A stretch of 64,000 nt of DNA from Chamaecyparis obtusa (lineage: Eukaryota; Streptophyta; Pinopsida; Cupressales; Cupressaceae): positions 2,832,001 to 2,896,000 of the forward strand of contig BSBK01004089.1 in the NCBI GenBank assembly GCA_027943335.1. The letters run 5' to 3'. Under the pieces are notes generated by a model. The model saw only the letters and a program-made list of their open reading frames with translations. It was not told the DNA's origin and did not search any database. This document shows, in pieces, positions 10,090 through 22,240 of the stretch. The number at the start of each line of letters is the position of its first letter. The stretch's first letter is position 1. Position numbers and translations under genes: made by a program.

Positions 10090-10363
10090 GCAATTAGCTT
10101 CCCAAGAAAAATCTCATAAATGAACTATGTGTACCCTAATTCATGTGCCTTCTATGCGTACCTAAATGATATATTTGAAACAACAAGGGTAAATTTAGCC
10201 TTACCCTTGTTGTTTCAAATATATCATTTAGGTACGCACAAAGGGCACATGAATTGGGGTACACATAGTTCATTTATGGGATTTTTCTTAGGAAGCTAAT
10301 TGCTCATCTGTCATCTACATTATTATGAAGCTAATTGCCGAAGGATACAGGCCCAGGCTAGAA
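10026..10363. repeat. Long inverted repeat including the NOG1 tail
   Basis: The left arm, 10026-10192, pairs with the right arm, 10201-10363, around an 8-base loop. The inner 102 bases match at over 90 percent by eye. The outer part repeats the NOG1 segment (TTCTAGCCTAGGC... against GCCCAGGCTAGAA...) with more differences. An RNA from either strand would fold into a stem of about 165 bp. Confidence 0.88.
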
Positions 10364-10429
10364 ATTAGTCTTCCCAAACACATAAAAAACATGCACATAA
10401 ACAGGATAGATGAGAAACATAAATGTAGA

Positions 10430-11306
10430 TTTCACAATAGCTGAGAAACATAATTGTAGGCATCATGGTCACAATTTTTTGGAGACAACGTAATTGAGTT
10501 GTATACCCGAGCGATGGAGAGCAACTTCTGCACCTCTGATTCCAAGTTGACACTGCGGGATCCAAAGACCATAGATAAGGAGGGCCATAACGACCAAAAT
10601 AATATAGGACAAACCTCAAGTTAAATGAGGCAACTACAAAAATTTTAATAGATTTTTATTATTAAATAATGAAATTTGCATATACTAGTGTTCTAAGCCC
10701 CCTCATTACATGATTTGTTATTGTAAGCCACCTCTAACTTAGGCATCTAGAAAATGAAACTACAACCTATTGGGATTGAGACAAACCTTATAAAACAATA
10801 TTAGTTAAGAAGGATCACTTGCCAACATCTGTTGAATACATCTGTTGCTCATGAATACAAGGTCCTCCAATAGATGTATTCAACAGATGTTGGCAAGTGA
10901 TCCTTCTTAGTTGTTGTTGTTTTATAAGGTTTGTCTCAATCCCAATAGGTTGTAGTTTCATTTTCTAGATGCATAAGTCAGAGGGGGCTTGCAATAATAA
11001 ATCATGTAATGAGGGTTCTTAGAACACTAGTATATGCAAATTTCATTATTTAATAATAAAAATCTATTAAAATATTTGTAGTTTCCAGGTCATTTAACTT
11101 GAGGTTTGTCCTGTATTATTTTTGTCATTATGGCCCTCCTCTGCTCTCTAAATTTATTCCTTATGTATGGTCTTTGGATCCCGCAGTGTCAACTTGGAAT
11201 CAGAGGTGCAGAAGTTGCTCTCCATCGTATGGGTATACAACTCAATTACGTTGTCTCCAAAAAATTGTGACCATGATGCCTACAATTATGTTTCTCAATT
11301 GTTGTG
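10430..11306. repeat. Giant inverted repeat, arms about 415-435 bp
   Basis: The left arm 10430-10843 and right arm 10872-11306 are inverted copies, with a short extra segment in the right arm near 11140-11165. The loop of about 28 bases contains GAATACAAGGTCCTC, also found at 9791, and the stem base repeats the CTTGCCAACATCTG(C/T)TGAATAC block seen at 9776. Short ORFs in both arms are mirror images of one sequence and match no known family. Either a foldback transposon or an inverted duplication. Confidence 0.88.
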
Positions 11307-11317
11307 TCCCATGATCC

Positions 11318-11394
11318 CTTATGACCCTTTACGACCATTTACAATCCCTAAGAATACATCTTAGAGGTCTTAAGATGTCGTAAAAGGTCATAAG
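11318..11394. repeat. Small hairpin, 18-bp arms
   Basis: CTTATGACCCTTTACGAC (11318-11335) pairs with GTCGTAAAAGGTCATAAG (11377-11394) with one mismatch. It directly follows the giant inverted repeat. Confidence 0.75.
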
Positions 11395-11535
11395 AGGCTC
11401 CTAGGAGGGGCCAGATGAGCTTCCACCTTCACGTGGTTGGCCCTGTTAAGTAGAGAATGTTATACTCTTCTTGAAACAAAGAGAAGCTCAATAATTTAAG
11501 GTCTCAGTCCACAGACAAATTAAATTAGACTTACT

Positions 11536-12289
11536 ATCCAAATTGGTACATTGATGATTATTAATGATGGGCCAAAGTTTTTAGATTCTGAGAAGACGTA
11601 TATGCAGTGGAGGCCAGAAGGGATTTTTGTGGAGATTTTCTAGATGTGGAGATTTGCTAGAGTGGCTATATACATATGAGGGTTTCCGGATTGAGTACCA
11701 GTGTAGAGATGATGATTCAGTAACCTATGTCTATAAAACCTTCACAAATATGTCCTCTTAACAATTATGTGCATATTGACTGGGTATGCAACTCAATTAT
11801 TGGTTATTGAAAGGACATTGTGCACTCGAGTAGTTTAAACTAATCCATTATGAATATTTGGCACATGGTATCAAGGGTGAGAATTTTTTTGTGTTTAGAC
11901 TCAATATTGTTGTGACTTAATTTCTCAATCTAGTTCAAATCATATCATATCAAACTATGCTATTAAGCCTTTGGTGTCATTGTGATCTTTGGATATATGA
12001 AAAGTCCTATGTCAAGAAAGTGATTTATCTTTATCTTATTTCTATAGTATTGAAAAAAATGAGTGGGTTGGACATTAGTGGTGGATCTATTCTCTCTTAT
12101 CATTCTTCATAGTCCCTTTGGTAGTTATTCTTTCTTGTAACTCACCTTAATCGGTCTGCATATATTTGAGAGTAATCTTTTCCATCCAAATTGGTACACT
12201 GATGAGAATCAATGATGGGCCAGAGTTTTTAGATTCTGAGAAGACGTATATGCAGTGGAGGCCAGAAGGGATTTTTGTGGAGATTTTCC
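11536..12289. repeat. Pair of 105-bp direct repeats 540 bp apart
   Basis: 11536-11640 and 12184-12289 match almost throughout (ATCCAAATTGGTACA... to ...TTTGTGGAGATTTTC). The DNA between them holds no recognisable gene. They may be remnants of a duplicated exon or of terminal repeats; nothing decides this. Confidence 0.75.
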
Positions 12290-12399
12290 AAGGACAGAAA
12301 ATGTGTGACTGTTTGTAAACAACAACGACATAATATTCATGTGCTTAATTTGATAATATTTTTTTAAAAATAAATTTAAATTTTCTTTCGGTTTTTCGA

Positions 12400-12737
12400 C
12401 AAAAAAAGAATAGACATGTCGACGAGAGTGTTATATACTTGACGTTTATTGCAAGGATTTCGAGTCACAAGTTCGACGAAAGTTGACAACTATTCCGACC
12501 AACATTGGTCACAGAGATAAACAGTATTGCCGATAATTCTTCCAGGTTGAAGCGATTATTTTGACGTTGTACACGTCGATAATTCAACCACTGCATACAT
12601 TGTAATTTCAACGAAGGTTTGATGTGTCGTAGTATCGACAAAAAAACTTCAACAACCATTATGGTCGAGTGGTCGACCAATTGGCGTCTAAAAATTGACT
12701 AAACCTCGTCGAAAAACAAGCTAAAATTTACTAGTGC
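12400..12737 (-). mobile_element. Terminal part of a CACTA-type DNA transposon (putative)
   Basis: The right boundary against element C1 is TAGTG, so on the minus strand the element starts CACTAGTAAATTTTAGC. The next 330 bp are packed with TCGACGA-like motifs in both orientations (about 12418, 12473, 12673, 12706) and other CG-containing words unlike the flanks. Subterminal arrays of this kind next to a CACTA terminus are typical of CACTA elements (family knowledge). No transposase was found, and the other terminus with its 3-bp target duplication could not be located, so it is inferred from one end only. Confidence 0.5.
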
Positions 12738-14632
12738 CAAAACCCATTTTCTCTTCTGTCTTAAAATTTTGTTTTTACACAGTCTTATGGGAACGCAGTT
12801 TGACCCCGCAAGAACGCGTTATTTGTAAGCCTTAAGGAAGATAAAAAAAAATCATGTCTTAAACCTTTGTTAGTCATTTTCATCGCTACTTGTGCTTGTC
12901 AGACTGAGGGTTTACCCTGTGGGATTGCGAGTTGACTCTATGGGATCGTAGGTATAAGGGATCGTAGGTATAACATTTATTATTTTGTCAATTTTTCTGC
13001 AACTCTGGTTTTTTATTTTTATCTAACGGATCTCCAGGATTGCATGTGCGGCTTGTGGGATTGCTTTCCAAAACTATGTTTCTTGCATATGTTCAGATTC
13101 ACAAGATTGAAGTCCCTACCTGTGGGAACACTAGATTTTCTGATTTTTTTAAAAATTGAAATGAACCCACATTTAAGTTTGGTACACTAAAATAAACATT
13201 GTATGCCTCACATCAAACTTCACACTTCAATTTTTGTGCAATGAAAACAAACAAAGGTTAAAAAGAACCCTCAAATTTTTACACTACAATTTGGGTTTTA
13301 AAATCAAACACACTTGAGTCTTTAATGCCTAAAGGTCTTAAAGAAAAATGCAATGACAAACACTTCAATTTGCAATTGAAATGAAATCATACAATCTTGA
13401 ATGCTAAGGGAGTAAAACACTATTCCTCTTTTGCAAAACAAACTTTTCCTTCCAAGGATTGCTCTTACTTTTCCAAAATGAACCATACATGCTAAACACG
13501 AGTGTCTTTTGTCATAGATAGAAATCACTTAGGTAATTAATTTTCAATTTGGAAAGAATGAGTTTTTTATGTGTTTGAAGGAGTTTTTTTCAACACTTCC
13601 TTAGAGATTTTATTTCATTGCAAATATTTGTTAGTTAAGCGATGTAAAAATAATTAATTTGTATTTGTATCATCTCCCCTCACCTTCACAGAACTTGGGT
13701 GAAGAGAAAGATCAAATTTAAATAGTTTTACTTTTATCGAGGCCTGTCTAGAGGGTGTGCTTCCCCTTTAGAGGATGACCTCAAACTAATAAATACCTCG
13801 GCCGGTATATAAATAAGACTGAGAGTAAACTTTGGTTTTATATTCAACCAAGCTTAGGTGTGGTGTGTAGATGATAGTTTGGATAGGGAAAACATGCCTA
13901 AGGAGCCGACATGGTCCATTAGGCTCTTAAGTGAGTCACACCATGTACAAACGATTAGGTATATGTTACAGAAACACTAAAATCCATTAACTAGCAACCT
14001 ACTCGATCTACCCCTAAAAGTTTGATAATATTTGTACAAGGAGGATAGTAACATCCCCAGGACACTCACTAGACATCATGTCATCCTTGAGAGATTAGAT
14101 TTGGCTAATACGACATTGTTTAACCCATTGCATGGTTCGCAATAGTCGTACTCTGATTTTCTCTCGGGTGTGTGCCTATATTTGTGAGCAAAGATTTTCA
14201 AAACTAATTTGATTCCATAGGGTAGAATTTCTTGTGCGTGTTTTCGCTGTTACGAAACCAATGAAAATATATTGAACATACACAAATGAAGAGTGTCACA
14301 AACAAATATTTTTCCAAATCAGTCCAAACTTTGTCCCAAATTTCTAGTCCAAAATCATCACAGTCTCCAAAAAAATTTCATCCTAGGTTCATAATTGCAT
14401 CCTTGCAATCATCCCATGTAATTTTATTCTAGTATCGGTATTCTCGTCTACCATGATGTCCTCCTTTTCTCTCAATATCCTATACTAGAAGAGTTCTTCT
14501 AGAGTCGGTCCTTCTTTCTATCCCGAGCTTAATCCAAATCCCAGTCTAAGCTTATTGTTCATCCTAATATGAGCTTTAGTTTTTCATCCATCTTCATCCT
14601 TCATCCCTATCTAAACTCATTGTCTAATTTCC

Positions 14633-15883
14633 ATGTTACAATCCCATTATGATGAGTTTGGTCACCCTACCTTTTCTTCTACTTTATCCTATTCCAATGA
14701 TGATGAGAGTCTTGTTGATCATGATGATCACATTGAAAACCTTAGCAAGATAAAAATCCAAACATTCCTCCAAACAACCCCATCATTCCTCCGTACATAC
14801 CCACTAGTACTCCTTATCATACCTTTGACAAGGGAAATCCATAATGTTATCCATGCACACCTCCCTCCTATAGAACATCCACATATCACCCTCATGTGGC
14901 GTTCCTACCCCCATCTTCTGTCATGATCATCTCTCAATCTCCATATTCCCACAATAGCCCTACCTCTTACATCCCTAATCCAAATCCACCATCTCATTAT
15001 CCTCTAGTTCCTCCAATCTATCATCATAATCCCTCTACTATTGCCAATCTATCATCCACTATGTCATGCCTTTATCCTCCATCCCCTCCATCCTATCTCA
15101 ATCCACCATCTGCTATTTTTACCCACATTAGTGAAAACCCCCTTTCACAATCCACATACATCCTTTGATCCACTTCATATTCAATACCCCAATCCATGGA
15201 TCCTACCCTAGCAGTTAGTCAATATAATTCACAAGTCACCTCCACGTATAGTTATGTGAACTATCTATCTATGCCATCTTCCACACCTATTCCTACACCA
15301 TCATTCATCCTACCAAGTTCACAATCCATTGCTACACCTTCATATGTGGACAACCTCAGATTTCCACCATCTGCACATGCTAATCCACCACCTCAACCTC
15401 CAACACGCAAGTCTCTAAGGAGTTTCACAAGAAATCCAATACAAAATCCCTCTCCTAAAGTTGACGAGTCATGTCATCTCAATCCCTCATATGAAACTAA
15501 TAGTGATGAGGTCTTTCCATATATCACACCTATCATCCTTCTTCCATCTACCCCACTTATTAATCCTCTTCCATCTCTTAACCTCATTCAACCTCATTCA
15601 ATCCCTTCAATCCATTAACTCCATCCAATTCCCATCCACATCTCCTTTTAGAATTTTCCAAACTCCATCCAATGAACCTCATGATTCCACCCTTCTTCCC
15701 TCTATCACAATTGCACAACCTCCCATCCTTCCACCCACTTTATCTGAAGAGTCCATCCATACACCCCCTATCACTTTCCTTATCCCAATGCTCCTAGCAA
15801 TATACCACCACATGAAAATCCTATTCATATCATCTAGCTATCCAAAATCAAACATCAATCAACCCATCCAATCACATCCTTAG
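14633..15883 (+). pseudogene. Pro/Ser/Thr-rich ORF of C1, frameshifted
   Basis: Homolog of the ORF at 38753-39997. It begins MLQSHYDEFGHPTFSS and is rich in Pro, Ser, Thr and Asn throughout (PPSPPSYLNPPS, NPPPQPPT). Against the C2 copy it shows a frameshift between about 14755 and 14896, a TGA near 15166 and another shift near 15600, so it is dead here. No known domain, signal peptide or membrane segment is evident. Its conservation in two elements suggests it was once a real product of the family, perhaps in the gag position, but no gag motif is visible. Confidence 0.55.
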
Positions 15884-16120
15884 TCTTGTTCCCAGTCTTG
15901 ATCACAATCCAATCATCCCTCTATCACAATTGCACAACCTCCCATCCTCCCATCCACTTTACCTGAAGAGTCCATCCATACACCCCCTATCACTTTCCTT
16001 ATCCCAATGCTCCTAGGAATATACCACCACATGAAAATCCTATTCATATCATCTAGCTATCCAAAATCAAACATCAAATGAACCCATCCAATCACATCCT
16101 TATTTTTGTTCCCAGCCTTG
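15701..16120. repeat. 219-bp tandem duplication at the end of the C1 ORF
   Basis: TCTATCACAATTGCACAACC starts at 15701 and again at 15920, and the following about 200 bp are repeated almost exactly. The same duplication with the same period is in C2 (39815 and 40034), so it predates the split of the two copies. Confidence 0.88.
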
Positions 16121-17293
16121 ATCACAATCCAATAATCATCATTGGAATGCATTCTTCCTAATCCTTATGTTGTTTGAAGACATATCATTCCCTCATCACC
16201 CTATCCACCATCAATACATCTTGTCTTTTTAGCTTTCCCTAGGGACAATCATGCATTTCTTTGCACCATCATCAACCACCCCAAGCCCATGTACATCTTA
16301 TAACTAGTGTCTTGTATATAACGTCAGTTGTGTCTCCACCTAGGCTCATTTGTATGTATGTGTCTTTAGGTCCCATCCTTTGTGTCAGTCAATCCTTATG
16401 TCATCATGACCTTTGTCCCTATCTAGTTGGCTCTTCAACAATCATCCCATAATCCCTTTGAGATTCTAGTGTCTTTCTTGTCTCTTGTCATAGGAATCCT
16501 AGTCTATCAATCCATCATCAATCTTTACAGGATGTATACTTCCTCATATCAGACCAACCAAATCAATCATCATCCATCATCCTCCCTCTAGAAAAAGATA
16601 TGCAAGATGCTTGTTATTTCTTTGGTGCTTTTGGATCTTTTTATATCTTTTGAGCTTCCTTGTTTCACCTCCTCATGATCACCATGATCCTTTATATCAT
16701 GGTGTGTTGTGAATGGTGACACTATTTGTTTTTGTTTGTAATTTAGTTTGATACGACCCTTACATTTGCAACATGTGATCCTTTGTGGCTGCATGATGCA
16801 CTTGGAAAATTTTATTTTCTTGTGGGTTCCCCAACATCGTTTCCTCCCTGCTTCCCTTAGATTTAGGTGTGATGTTGGGGCAATCCTTGCATGTTTGTTG
16901 AGTCATTCCCATGCAACATCTTTGACAACCTTCCTTGAGTTCTTCATAACCTTGGCAGGTCTTGGATATTACTAAATCAAAACAAGTTATCACTATATGA
17001 CATCACCCATTGGGAGGTTTCTAGCTCAAGATTCTTATCTATCTATCCACTTATTATTCACTCATTATGCATGTATCCTCTCATCCATTTCGAGAGCACA
17101 CCTATTTTCTCTTCAACTTGCTTTTCCTCTTAAGGGGAAATCACCATACTGAGCTCCCATCATCCTTCCTCCTAGTTACTCTTTTGAATGATTGGGGAGC
17201 CTTTTCTAATTCAATCATCTTCTTTCTAGCTCTATGTCTTAATCTTCTTTGAAATTATGCTACTTTGTAACACCATCTCAAAGGGAGACAAAA

Positions 17294-18470
17294 TGTAGAC
17301 ACTTAAATTTTATTAACAATTATTTAAATTTAGTCATCTTACTCACATTATTGATTGATTAATCATGATTATTTAATTGATTAATGTTGCCCTTCTAGCT
17401 AGATTAATTTAATTAATTGGATATAGTCCAATAAAATCTAATGGAAACTCCTAACCATTTAATTAATTAAATCCCATTTCTCTATTAATTTAAATAAAAA
17501 CCTTTATCTATTTAAACTAATTTCTAAAATCCTATTTTCCTCCCTCTTTTAAATAAACTCATTTAATCAATTAGAGCACATGGCTCCTAACTTTAACCCC
17601 AACCTAACCCTTGACTTGACCATTGACCCATGATCTTAACTCAACCCAACTCATTCACACATGCTAATCCCTCTTAATTAGATAATGACCCATGATTAGC
17701 TAATCTAACCCTCCACACATTCTCTTGCCTCCCATCACGTCTTCCATAATCCTCCACTTTCCTCCTAATCCAATAATAATCCTACCCTAATCATTTTCAC
17801 AACCTTAAACATGAGGATTAAGGAATCTTAACCCTCTCCCAAGTAAACCCTCATGTCACATCTCTCAAATCCCCAACCATAAGCATTTAAGGTTGACTTA
17901 AATGCTCTTACATCCCCCTTACACTTTTCTCACCTCTCACATCTAACAAAATGGTCACCTTCCCCATTCTTCCAAACCTCTCTCCTTGTGACACTTGTCA
18001 CAATGAGAGCCATTTGAGAAATCACAATCCATGTGCTCCTCCTCAAATGCATCTCCACCCTTCCTCAAGTTTACATCTTGACCTACCATTTCACCTCTCC
18101 TTGACCTATAAATTGAACCCTACCCCCTTCACAAATCATCCACCATCAATACATTGTTATAATATCATTTTGTCTCCAAATATATAATTTAAACAACATC
18201 ATGATTCCAAAATCCCTCATATCCATTGAAGCTTGAAGCAAGTTAATGAGAAAACATCCAATCTCTTGGACCACATCTACTCAAAAAAGGGAGCTTATCT
18301 TGGGTTTATGAAGATTTTGTAAACCCTTCTTTGTTTCTTGCTATTTTTGTGATCTAATCTAATTGTTTATCTATTTTGTTTCGTCGAATGCTTTCTTAGT
18401 TTAGTATTCCATAAATACTACATTTTAGGTATTACATATAGTAAATCATTGGTTCTAAGCAAGCTACAAA
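17294..18470 (+). repeat. 3' LTR of C1
   Basis: Starts TGTAGACACTTAAATTT directly after the polypurine tract. The first 230 bp match the LTR starts at 36380 and 41417. A TATA-like CCTATAAATTGAACCC at about 18103-18118 is where a U3 promoter would be. The end is set only by the loss of LTR-like composition and a CTACA near 18470; treat that coordinate as approximate. Confidence 0.6.
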
Positions 18471-18479
18471 CATGGATCA

Positions 18480-20139
18480 CCTTCACATTATAAATGGTGG
18501 GGTGAGGACAAATGGGTTAATCCTTTTGAGGTGAATAGAGGAGAATGGAATCAAACTTGTTGGAATAGTCCCTCTCAAAAATGGGGCTTTTCCTCCAAAA
18601 TAAACTTGTCGCCTTATTACATAAAGAATTCAAACATAGTTCAGGAAGAAAGGCAATATGGTAGGAACAGTCAATGGGTTTGGAGACCAAGTTCACATCA
18701 AGGAAGATTTAATTTTTCACAAGATTGTAGGCATACAGAGAAGATAAGCCAATGGAAGATAAGCTTACATTCTAATGTACCCAAATTTCAACACACTAGA
18801 AATCACTTACAGGAGAACCCATATATTGGATTTTCAATAGGAAGAAGACAAAGGATTTGGAGGGAAGGGGACATAGAGGAAAAGCAACGGAGATGGTCAA
18901 AGAGAAAAGAAACATTCCCTAATAACATCCTCATTTTCCCAACTTTGAAGAGGTGAGCTCCTTTTAACCTATAACTTCCTTGAAAAGCTTGGTCACAACA
19001 TCACTAGGACATGCATACGAGAAGGAATCAGTTGTGGAAACAATTTAAGGAAGGTTGATTAGAAGATAGATACTAGTAGTTTGGAAGTGGTATGGATAAA
19101 AAAAATAGTTGGTGGAAAGAGAAATTAGTTACAGCACAATAGAGGAATGGATGAGAGAACAATTGGAAAAAAGAGACCTTAGTTAGAACACAATGGAGGG
19201 AAGGATCAATTCTATAGAAAAAGGGCCATTTGTCAACCTATCTAAAAAAAGGAAGCTAGTCGACATGTATGGATTAGAAAGACCACAAGTAGTGAAGTAG
19301 AAATGGATAGTAGACCAACTAATAATAGCGAATAAGAAATGGAATGTTGGCGAGATGAACATAGAGAAGCAGAGGGCCAAGGAACAAAAGGAGGCTCTGA
19401 TGAATATAGAGGAAAAGAAGAGGCTCAAGGGACAAAGGGATCTAAGGAGACTACAAATGATGAAGGAAATCACCATATATGTCAACAAGAGGAAGAACCG
19501 ATTATAGAACAAGGGTTCTTTCAAATTCAATGGAAGGATGAGGTTCTCCAACTCAGGGGGAGAAGTCTAATGCATAATGCTTTAATCTCTAAGTTTTAGA
19601 ACTCCTCTTTCTTTCAAGATGCATTATTACGATGGATAAGACAATTTTGGCAGGAAGTAGAGAATGTTTCTTTCTTATATGATTCAAATAGAATTTTCAT
19701 AGTTATTTTATCCTCAAAAGAGGGCAGAGATAAGGTTTACAAAAGAAAATGTTGATTTTATAATGGATGTGCTTTGCATATGCAATTGTGGGTCCCTAAT
19801 TTTTCTATAGAAGAATTGAATGTGAGATTTGTTCTATTTTGGATAATTCTAGTAAATTTGCCTTCAAAGTATAAACACCTAGATATTTTAGAATTTATTG
19901 GTAATAAGATAGGAATTGTTTGGAGCCTAGATTCATCTACATCAGAGAACTATGTGTCTAAAAGGTTGTGTGCTCTATTGGACACCACTAAAGCATTACC
20001 ATATTCCAATTCAAGAGAATGGACTCAAAAAATCAGTATGAAAATGGTGATGGCGAGGAACCCAAGACATATGTTTCGTAGATGGCAGGTAGTTGTGAAG
20101 ACAAGTCTAAACATCAAAGCTCATAGCAATGGGTTTTGA
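18480..20139 (+). pseudogene. DUF4283-type (LINE ORF1-like) pseudogene
   Basis: From about 19610 the + strand reads LLRWIRQFWQEVENVSFLYD, SNRIFIVILSSKEGRDKVYK, then LQLWVPNFSIEELNVRFVLFWI..LVNLPSKY, FIGNKIGIVWSLD and KRLCALLDTTKALP. This is the DUF4283 order seen in plant L1-type ORF1 proteins (pW.p.F..e......vWvrlp.LP...w....l..iG...G....D). Upstream (18531-18956 and 19183-19540) lies charged, Lys/Glu-rich sequence that may be coiled coil (MNIEEKKRLKGQRDLRRLQ) but is broken by several stops. No zinc knuckle and no RT follow in the next kilobase. Domain identity moderately sure, upstream extent uncertain. Confidence 0.6.
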
Positions 20140-22060
20140 TTTTCATTCTCAAGAAATGTAAAGGTAGTGAAGTGTACAACATAGGAATAGGGCCTTGTTT
20201 AGAGTTTGTGTGTTCATCTATTAATTTCAATTAGTTTTCATGAAATAATTAAGGTAAATATAGAGTTGTCTCTAGATTATGTACTTACTCTTCATATCAA
20301 GTTGGAATATTGATTATATTTCTGATTTGTCATTGCAAACTTTTTGCAACTATGTAATCATGTATCGATTTCCTTCAAGGAAGGAATTAGATGTTGTATA
20401 CATTTTGCTATGAGAGTGAGTAAATAAGGAGGATATGCAAGCATGATTTTATAAGTTTGTTCAAATGGATTCATTTATGTAAGATATGAATGTTGAAGTT
20501 TAGTTGATTGGAGTAATCTTTATTATATGAATATGTTTATGATCTGGAGCTTGACTTTGTGCATTGTGGATTAGGCACTAATCTAATGAAATTTGTTAAG
20601 TTTGTCTCAAATACCAACCAAATTCAAAATCGTTTTACTTTTTGTTGTAGGAGTAGGAGTAGGATTGTTATAGTTTTGTTCTCAACATGTTAAATGCAAG
20701 TGGGATTGTGCATAAGGTTGGTGAAGTTCAAAAACTTGTTACCTATAAATCTGAGAAATATCCACATTTTGAGATCAGCAATGTGTTGTATATCATGATT
20801 TTACTCTATGTGTAGATATTTGTCACAAGAATACCCTCCTAAGTTTGTGGAGATCAAAGTGAAGAAGGCTTTATGCCCTGTTATGTTACGTTTTATTGTC
20901 TTCAATTTTTGGATAGTGTTGAATATGTGGTCTAGGATTTTAATCTTGTGATCTAGGTCTTGTGTTTTCTCTTAGGATTCCCCACTTTCAAGTTCCAAAA
21001 TGCATGAATGCTATGGATTGAAAAGCCTGTGAAATTTTTTCCAATATTACTTTTCTGAGAACAATGCTCATATTACGTGAAATTTGGGACTACAAATGAG
21101 CTTCAATTTGTAACTTAGAGTCAAATCAATCTAATAATTTTAACATGAATTACCACATATCAGACCAACATGAGTAGATAACACAATTTGAAGGAACAAA
21201 TCAGATGTCACTCACCATTGGTGTTAGATGTGTTTGTCAAATGTCAAAATTCATTACACTAACACCAATGAAATGGGTGGATGGCAGCCAGGAGCTTCTA
21301 CTTAGAGTACTATTTTATGATCTTTTTGCAATGGACCTCCCCAAACTACTTAGAAAACATACTTATTACTTAGGTCATTGGGGGGTCTATTCAAACATAC
21401 CTAGATGAATTTAAACAAGGATTCATAAAAAATGTCTCTCACTACTCAGAATGCATCTCCATGATTCACAGAGAACTGAAACATTGTCAGTAGGTGAAAC
21501 ATATAATAAATAAGAAATACAATGAAACTATAAATATGGTTCAAAAACGAAGTTCAAAACTTTTATGATGCCAACATTCCATCTCCCTTTCGTTTAGAAG
21601 TGTAAAAATACTAATACATTGACACAAATATTAGTGTCATAGTCTTACTCTTAACAATATCATTTTTCCTTATATAAACCATGACACGAGACATTAACCC
21701 ATATACACAATAATGTTCAAGTTTATTATTATTCTGTGTTACATAAATTTGAAACAATCAAATAGCTCTTAGAAATCCATGCATGTGCAAAAATTTACAA
21801 AAAGTTTGTCAACAAATACGTTGAATACCACAATCTAGAGAATACATGCTAAGTGTTTGACAGAATGTTTACATTGAATAGCACAATCCAGAGAATATGT
21901 ACCAAGTGTTTAACAGAATGTCTTGAAACAGCGTATCTGAAGTGTATAGAACTATACAAAATACGGTTGAATCTAAGAAAGCTTTGTTTGGTAATGCAGG
22001 AGAATCCCGGGTGAATTGGCGATCAGTATCAACCAAAAATATTTTCCATTTATTTTCTCT
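20140..22060. other. AT-rich region without recognised genes
   Basis: Only short ORFs of biased composition. I see no conserved domain, repeat pair or terminal structure here. Confidence 0.5.
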
Positions 22061-22061
22061 G

Positions 22062-22240
22062 AATTTGTTTCAGTTTCATTTGACTTCTTTTTACTTGTCA
22101 GCCTGCAAAAATGGAAGCTTTGGAAATCCGTCAAATTATAAACTACCCTTGTAAGCATGAATGTGAAATGTGGAAATGCAGATCTGGCACGTGGTCTGTT
22201 CGACAGCATACCTCAACACTGGTTTCAATGATTGCAACGG
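22062..22240 (+). pseudogene. PPR-protein gene fragment
   Basis: Split between two frames, the + strand reads FYLSAC, then KMEALEIRQIINY, then VSMNVKCGNADLARGLFDSIPQ. This is the classic order of a plant PLS-type pentatricopeptide repeat protein: L.AC..M..LE.G..IH.Y, then (A)L..MY.KCG....AR.LFD.MP (family knowledge). Such proteins bind RNA in mitochondria or plastids. Less than two repeats are present, with a one-base frameshift between them, so it is a relic. A further 200 bp downstream show no more repeats. Confidence 0.65.

Larger units (their letters stand above)
12738..18470 (+). mobile_element. Element C1: LARD-like LTR retrotransposon (5' end missing)
   Basis: 12738-17520 is collinear with 36850-41630 (C2). 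A polypurine tract CAAAGGGAGACAAAA (17279-17293) directly precedes an LTR starting TGTAGACACTTAAATTT at 17294, so the element is on the plus strand. No protease, RT, RNase H or integrase could be read in the 4.5 kb of internal DNA; the only extended coding-like stretch is the Pro/Ser-rich ORF. The left side is cut at 12738 by the putative CACTA element. The right end of the LTR is uncertain (about 18470). Confidence 0.75.

Noticed and set aside
13322..13528. 68-codon ORF shared by C1 and C2 (also 37414-37620, minus)
   Set aside because: Antisense to the elements and without any motif; shared only because the elements are homologous.
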